From Robertmurraya dakarensis (lineage in GTDB: Bacteria; Bacillota; Bacilli; Bacillales; Cytobacillaceae), in NCBI RefSeq assembly GCF_900156875.1, contig NZ_LT707409.1, forward strand, positions 1,714,046-1,778,045: a stretch of DNA of 64,000 nt, in the 5' to 3' direction. The position numbers were made by a program, and so were the translations under genes. Of the stretch, positions 62,342 to 64,000 are shown piece by piece. Position 1 is the stretch's first letter. Each line of letters starts with the position of its first letter. A model generated the notes under the pieces. That model had not been told where the DNA came from and made no database searches. It was given only the letters and a program-made list of their open reading frames with translations.

Positions 62342-63415
62342 ATGAAAGCAAAGTTTTATTTTATTCTCATCACCATGATTGCTGTCTTATTAGCGGGATG
62401 CGGTGCAAATTCTACTAGCCAGTCTGGGGGAGCCGAAGTGACCGAAGACAATGAAACGATCAAACTAAAAGTGGCTGCTTATTTCGCCAGCACATCACCT
62501 ATTTATTCAGCAGTAACTGAACCATGGATGAATAAAGTAACTGAACTAACAGATGGTAAAGTACAATTTGATTACTATCCAGGTGAACAACTTGGTAAAG
62601 CTGGCGACTTGCTGAAGCTTACAAAGGATAAAGTTACAGACATAAGCATAACTGCTGTTACCTATACTCCAGATCTTATGCCAATAACAAATACACTTGC
62701 CGGATTACCTAACCTAAGTGAGACGACACATCAAGGAACAATGGCATACTATGATTTATTACAAGAGAACGACGATCTTCTGCAAAACGAGTATTTAAAT
62801 CATGGTGTTCGACCGATTTTAACTCATGTTTCTCCTACTTTCGAAATTTGGACAACAGGTAAAGAACTGCGTGTGCCAGAAGATTTAAAAGGTGTGAAAA
62901 TTAGGACTGCGGGCGGAGTCTTAAATGACGTGTATGAATATTTGGGAGCTGTACCTGTTGCAGTTCCACATGCGGAAACATATGAAGCCGTCGAAAAAGG
63001 AGTAATTGACGCATATAGTTCTTACAGTATGGGCGCGAAGAGTGCAGGTCTTGAAGACTTGCTTGAATATGGTGTTTTCCCTCATATTGGGACAACCATC
63101 CATGCGTTAACGATAAACGAAGAGATCTGGAAGGGCCTTCCTGAAGATGTACAAACTGCAATGATTCAAGCTGGGAAAGAAACGATGGAACTAGCCAGCG
63201 AGGTCTATACTAAAGATACGGACGCTTTTAATGAAGATTTTGTTGCAAACGGAGGCACCATTGCAGAATTGACACAAGAAGAGCAAGATCAATGGAAAAA
63301 AGTCTTTGATGATTTTACAAAAGAGTGGATAAAAGAACATGAATCAGATGGTCTTCCTTATGAAGATGTAATTAATATGTATAAAGAAAAACTAGAACAA
63401 TACAAGCCCGAATAA
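62342..63415 (+). CDS. TRAP transporter solute-binding lipoprotein, DctP family
   Basis: 357-aa lipoprotein with lipobox LLAGC at the end of the signal peptide, then a DctP-type binding fold: KLKVAAYFASTSPIYSAV, FDYYPGEQLGKAGDLLKL, the substrate-carboxylate-binding Arg in GVKIRTAGG (about residue 190), and the C-terminal helices. It captures an organic acid for a TRAP permease; the permease genes are not visible in the window and may follow beyond it. The adjacent hydroxyacid dehydrogenase suggests an alpha-hydroxy or alpha-keto acid, an inference. Confidence 0.92.
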   Translation: MKAKFYFILITMIAVLLAGCGANSTSQSGGAEVTEDNETIKLKVAAYFASTSPIYSAVTEPWMNKVTELTDGKVQFDYYPGEQLGKAGDLLKLTKDKVTDISITAVTYTPDLMPITNTLAGLPNLSETTHQGTMAYYDLLQENDDLLQNEYLNHGVRPILTHVSPTFEIWTTGKELRVPEDLKGVKIRTAGGVLNDVYEYLGAVPVAVPHAETYEAVEKGVIDAYSSYSMGAKSAGLEDLLEYGVFPHIGTTIHALTINEEIWKGLPEDVQTAMIQAGKETMELASEVYTKDTDAFNEDFVANGGTIAELTQEEQDQWKKVFDDFTKEWIKEHESDGLPYEDVINMYKEKLEQYKPE

Positions 63416-63429
63416 AATAATAGTATAAC

Positions 63430-63475
63430 AAACGAAAACACCGTTAATAGACAGGTGTTTTCGTTATTTTCTAAA
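63430..63475 (+). terminator. Terminator after dctP
   Basis: Stem aacgaaaacacc / ggtgttttcgtt followed by attttc. It implies that the next gene has its own promoter. Confidence 0.85.
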
Positions 63476-63652
63476 CAGCTGCTGCCTTTTAAATATAGCT
63501 GTAACAAACTTTTAGGTACTTTTCACAAAAGATACTTTGACTTTTTTTTATCTAGATGTAAAAATATTAATATTGTGAAAAAACTTTCTAAATAGAATAG
63601 TATCTATAATTAAAATCTAGTAATCTACATTGTCTTACAAGGAGAGGTCAAC

Positions 63653-64000
63653 ATGGAAAAACCAGTGCGAAAAGTAGGTATTATTGGAGTTGGGCATGTC
63701 GGAAGCGCAGCCGCATATTCAATTATTCATCAAGGAATTTGTGAAGAACTGACGCTTGTAGATATTAAGGAAGAAAAGATGATCGCGGATGCAATCGATT
63801 TTTCGGATAGTATTAGTTTTTTACCATGGAGAACAAAAGTGAAATATGGCAGCCTGCTAGATCTAAAGGACCATGATGTGATAATTATCAGTGTAGCAGG
63901 TGAACAATTGCTTCCCGGTATTACAAGGTTAGATGTTCTGAAAAGCTCTGCAGAAATTATTAAATCTATTATTCCTTCCTTAAAAGAGGCAGGATTTAAT
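63653..64000 (+). CDS. L-lactate/malate dehydrogenase family protein (2-hydroxyacid dehydrogenase), 3' end outside window
   Basis: Only the first 116 codons are present. The NAD-binding motif GIIGVGHVGSAAAYSI and the acidic strand-end Asp of LTLVDIKEEK identify the lactate/malate dehydrogenase superfamily. The length, active site and substrate-specificity loop (partly in GEQLLPGITR) cannot be judged fully. The SAVAGEQLLPGITRLDV region differs from ordinary L-lactate dehydrogenases and resembles L-2-hydroxyisocaproate dehydrogenase-type enzymes, so the substrate is open. AAGGAGAGG precedes the ATG. Confidence 0.85.
   Translation, partial: MEKPVRKVGIIGVGHVGSAAAYSIIHQGICEELTLVDIKEEKMIADAIDFSDSISFLPWRTKVKYGSLLDLKDHDVIIISVAGEQLLPGITRLDVLKSSAEIIKSIIPSLKEAGFN

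Noticed and set aside
1-64000. CRISPR arrays, tRNA or rRNA genes, insertion sequences, prophage
   Set aside because: I saw no regularly spaced repeats, cloverleaf or rRNA-like stretches, transposases, integrases or structural phage genes in the window.

Overview
This window is low-GC DNA from an aerobic or facultative, endospore-forming member of the Bacillaceae. The evidence is Bacillus-type AAGGAGG ribosome binding sites with frequent TTG and GTG starts, Rho-independent terminators after most units, a YhcN/YlaJ sporulation lipoprotein, a KinB-like sensor kinase, a Bce-type peptide-resistance module, a YclQ-like siderophore-binding protein, a YtrA-type regulator and SLH-anchored surface proteins. 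The species cannot be resolved from the sequence alone. I saw no rRNA, tRNA, CRISPR array, insertion sequence or prophage, and the region reads as ordinary chromosome.

Layout. 1-9 kb: end of pdxS plus pdxT (vitamin B6), a TVP38 membrane protein, a GNAT enzyme, an acyl-CoA ligase, a truncated haemoglobin, a DUF3231 protein, a LysR regulator divergent from cidA/cidB-like genes, and a sirtuin. 9.6-16 kb: a lysine riboswitch with its own promoter and terminator ahead of dapA, a PabB-PabC fusion, a YdbM-like acyl-CoA dehydrogenase, a LOG-family protein and a nitronate monooxygenase-like protein. 16-26 kb: a GNAT enzyme, an esterase homologue apparently lacking its catalytic His, a Fur-box-controlled siderophore lipoprotein, a GH3 hydrolase gene broken by one missing base, a SET-domain protein, and a Tat-linked GMC dehydrogenase cluster with its own tatA. 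26-35 kb: a YhcN lipoprotein, a complete BceRS-BceAB module, then an unknown lipoprotein next to a GH18-SLH surface hydrolase. 34.6-43 kb: serA preceded by a ZTP (pfl) riboswitch, a DUF3891 protein, a large SLH protein, a V4R-domain protein, a GGDEF-EAL protein, a nucleoside hydrolase and an HNH protein.

43-54 kb: a molybdopterin oxidoreductase with a CocE-type hydrolase, a nitroreductase, and a GntR / ABC ATPase / permease / ECF sigma factor unit. 54-64 kb: a KinB-like kinase, fixABCX (electron-transfer flavoprotein to quinone), a GAF-PucR regulator, a TRAP solute-binding lipoprotein with a cre-like palindrome upstream, and the start of an L-lactate/2-hydroxyacid dehydrogenase gene that runs off the right edge.

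How the genes fit together: lysine (riboswitch-dapA), serine/one-carbon (ZTP riboswitch-serA), folate (pabBC) and B6 (pdxST) form a biosynthetic background. FixABCX, TRAP DctP, PucR regulator and hydroxyacid dehydrogenase look like a unit for importing and oxidising an organic acid, which is inference from neighbourhood. The surface theme is SLH proteins, GH18 and Bce/Ytr-type envelope-stress modules. The most interesting points are the ZTP riboswitch on a lone serA, the sigma factor inside a YtrA-type ABC operon, the four-Cys GMC dehydrogenase with a dedicated TatA, and the esterase with Tyr where His is expected. I did not find an obviously new multi-gene system.
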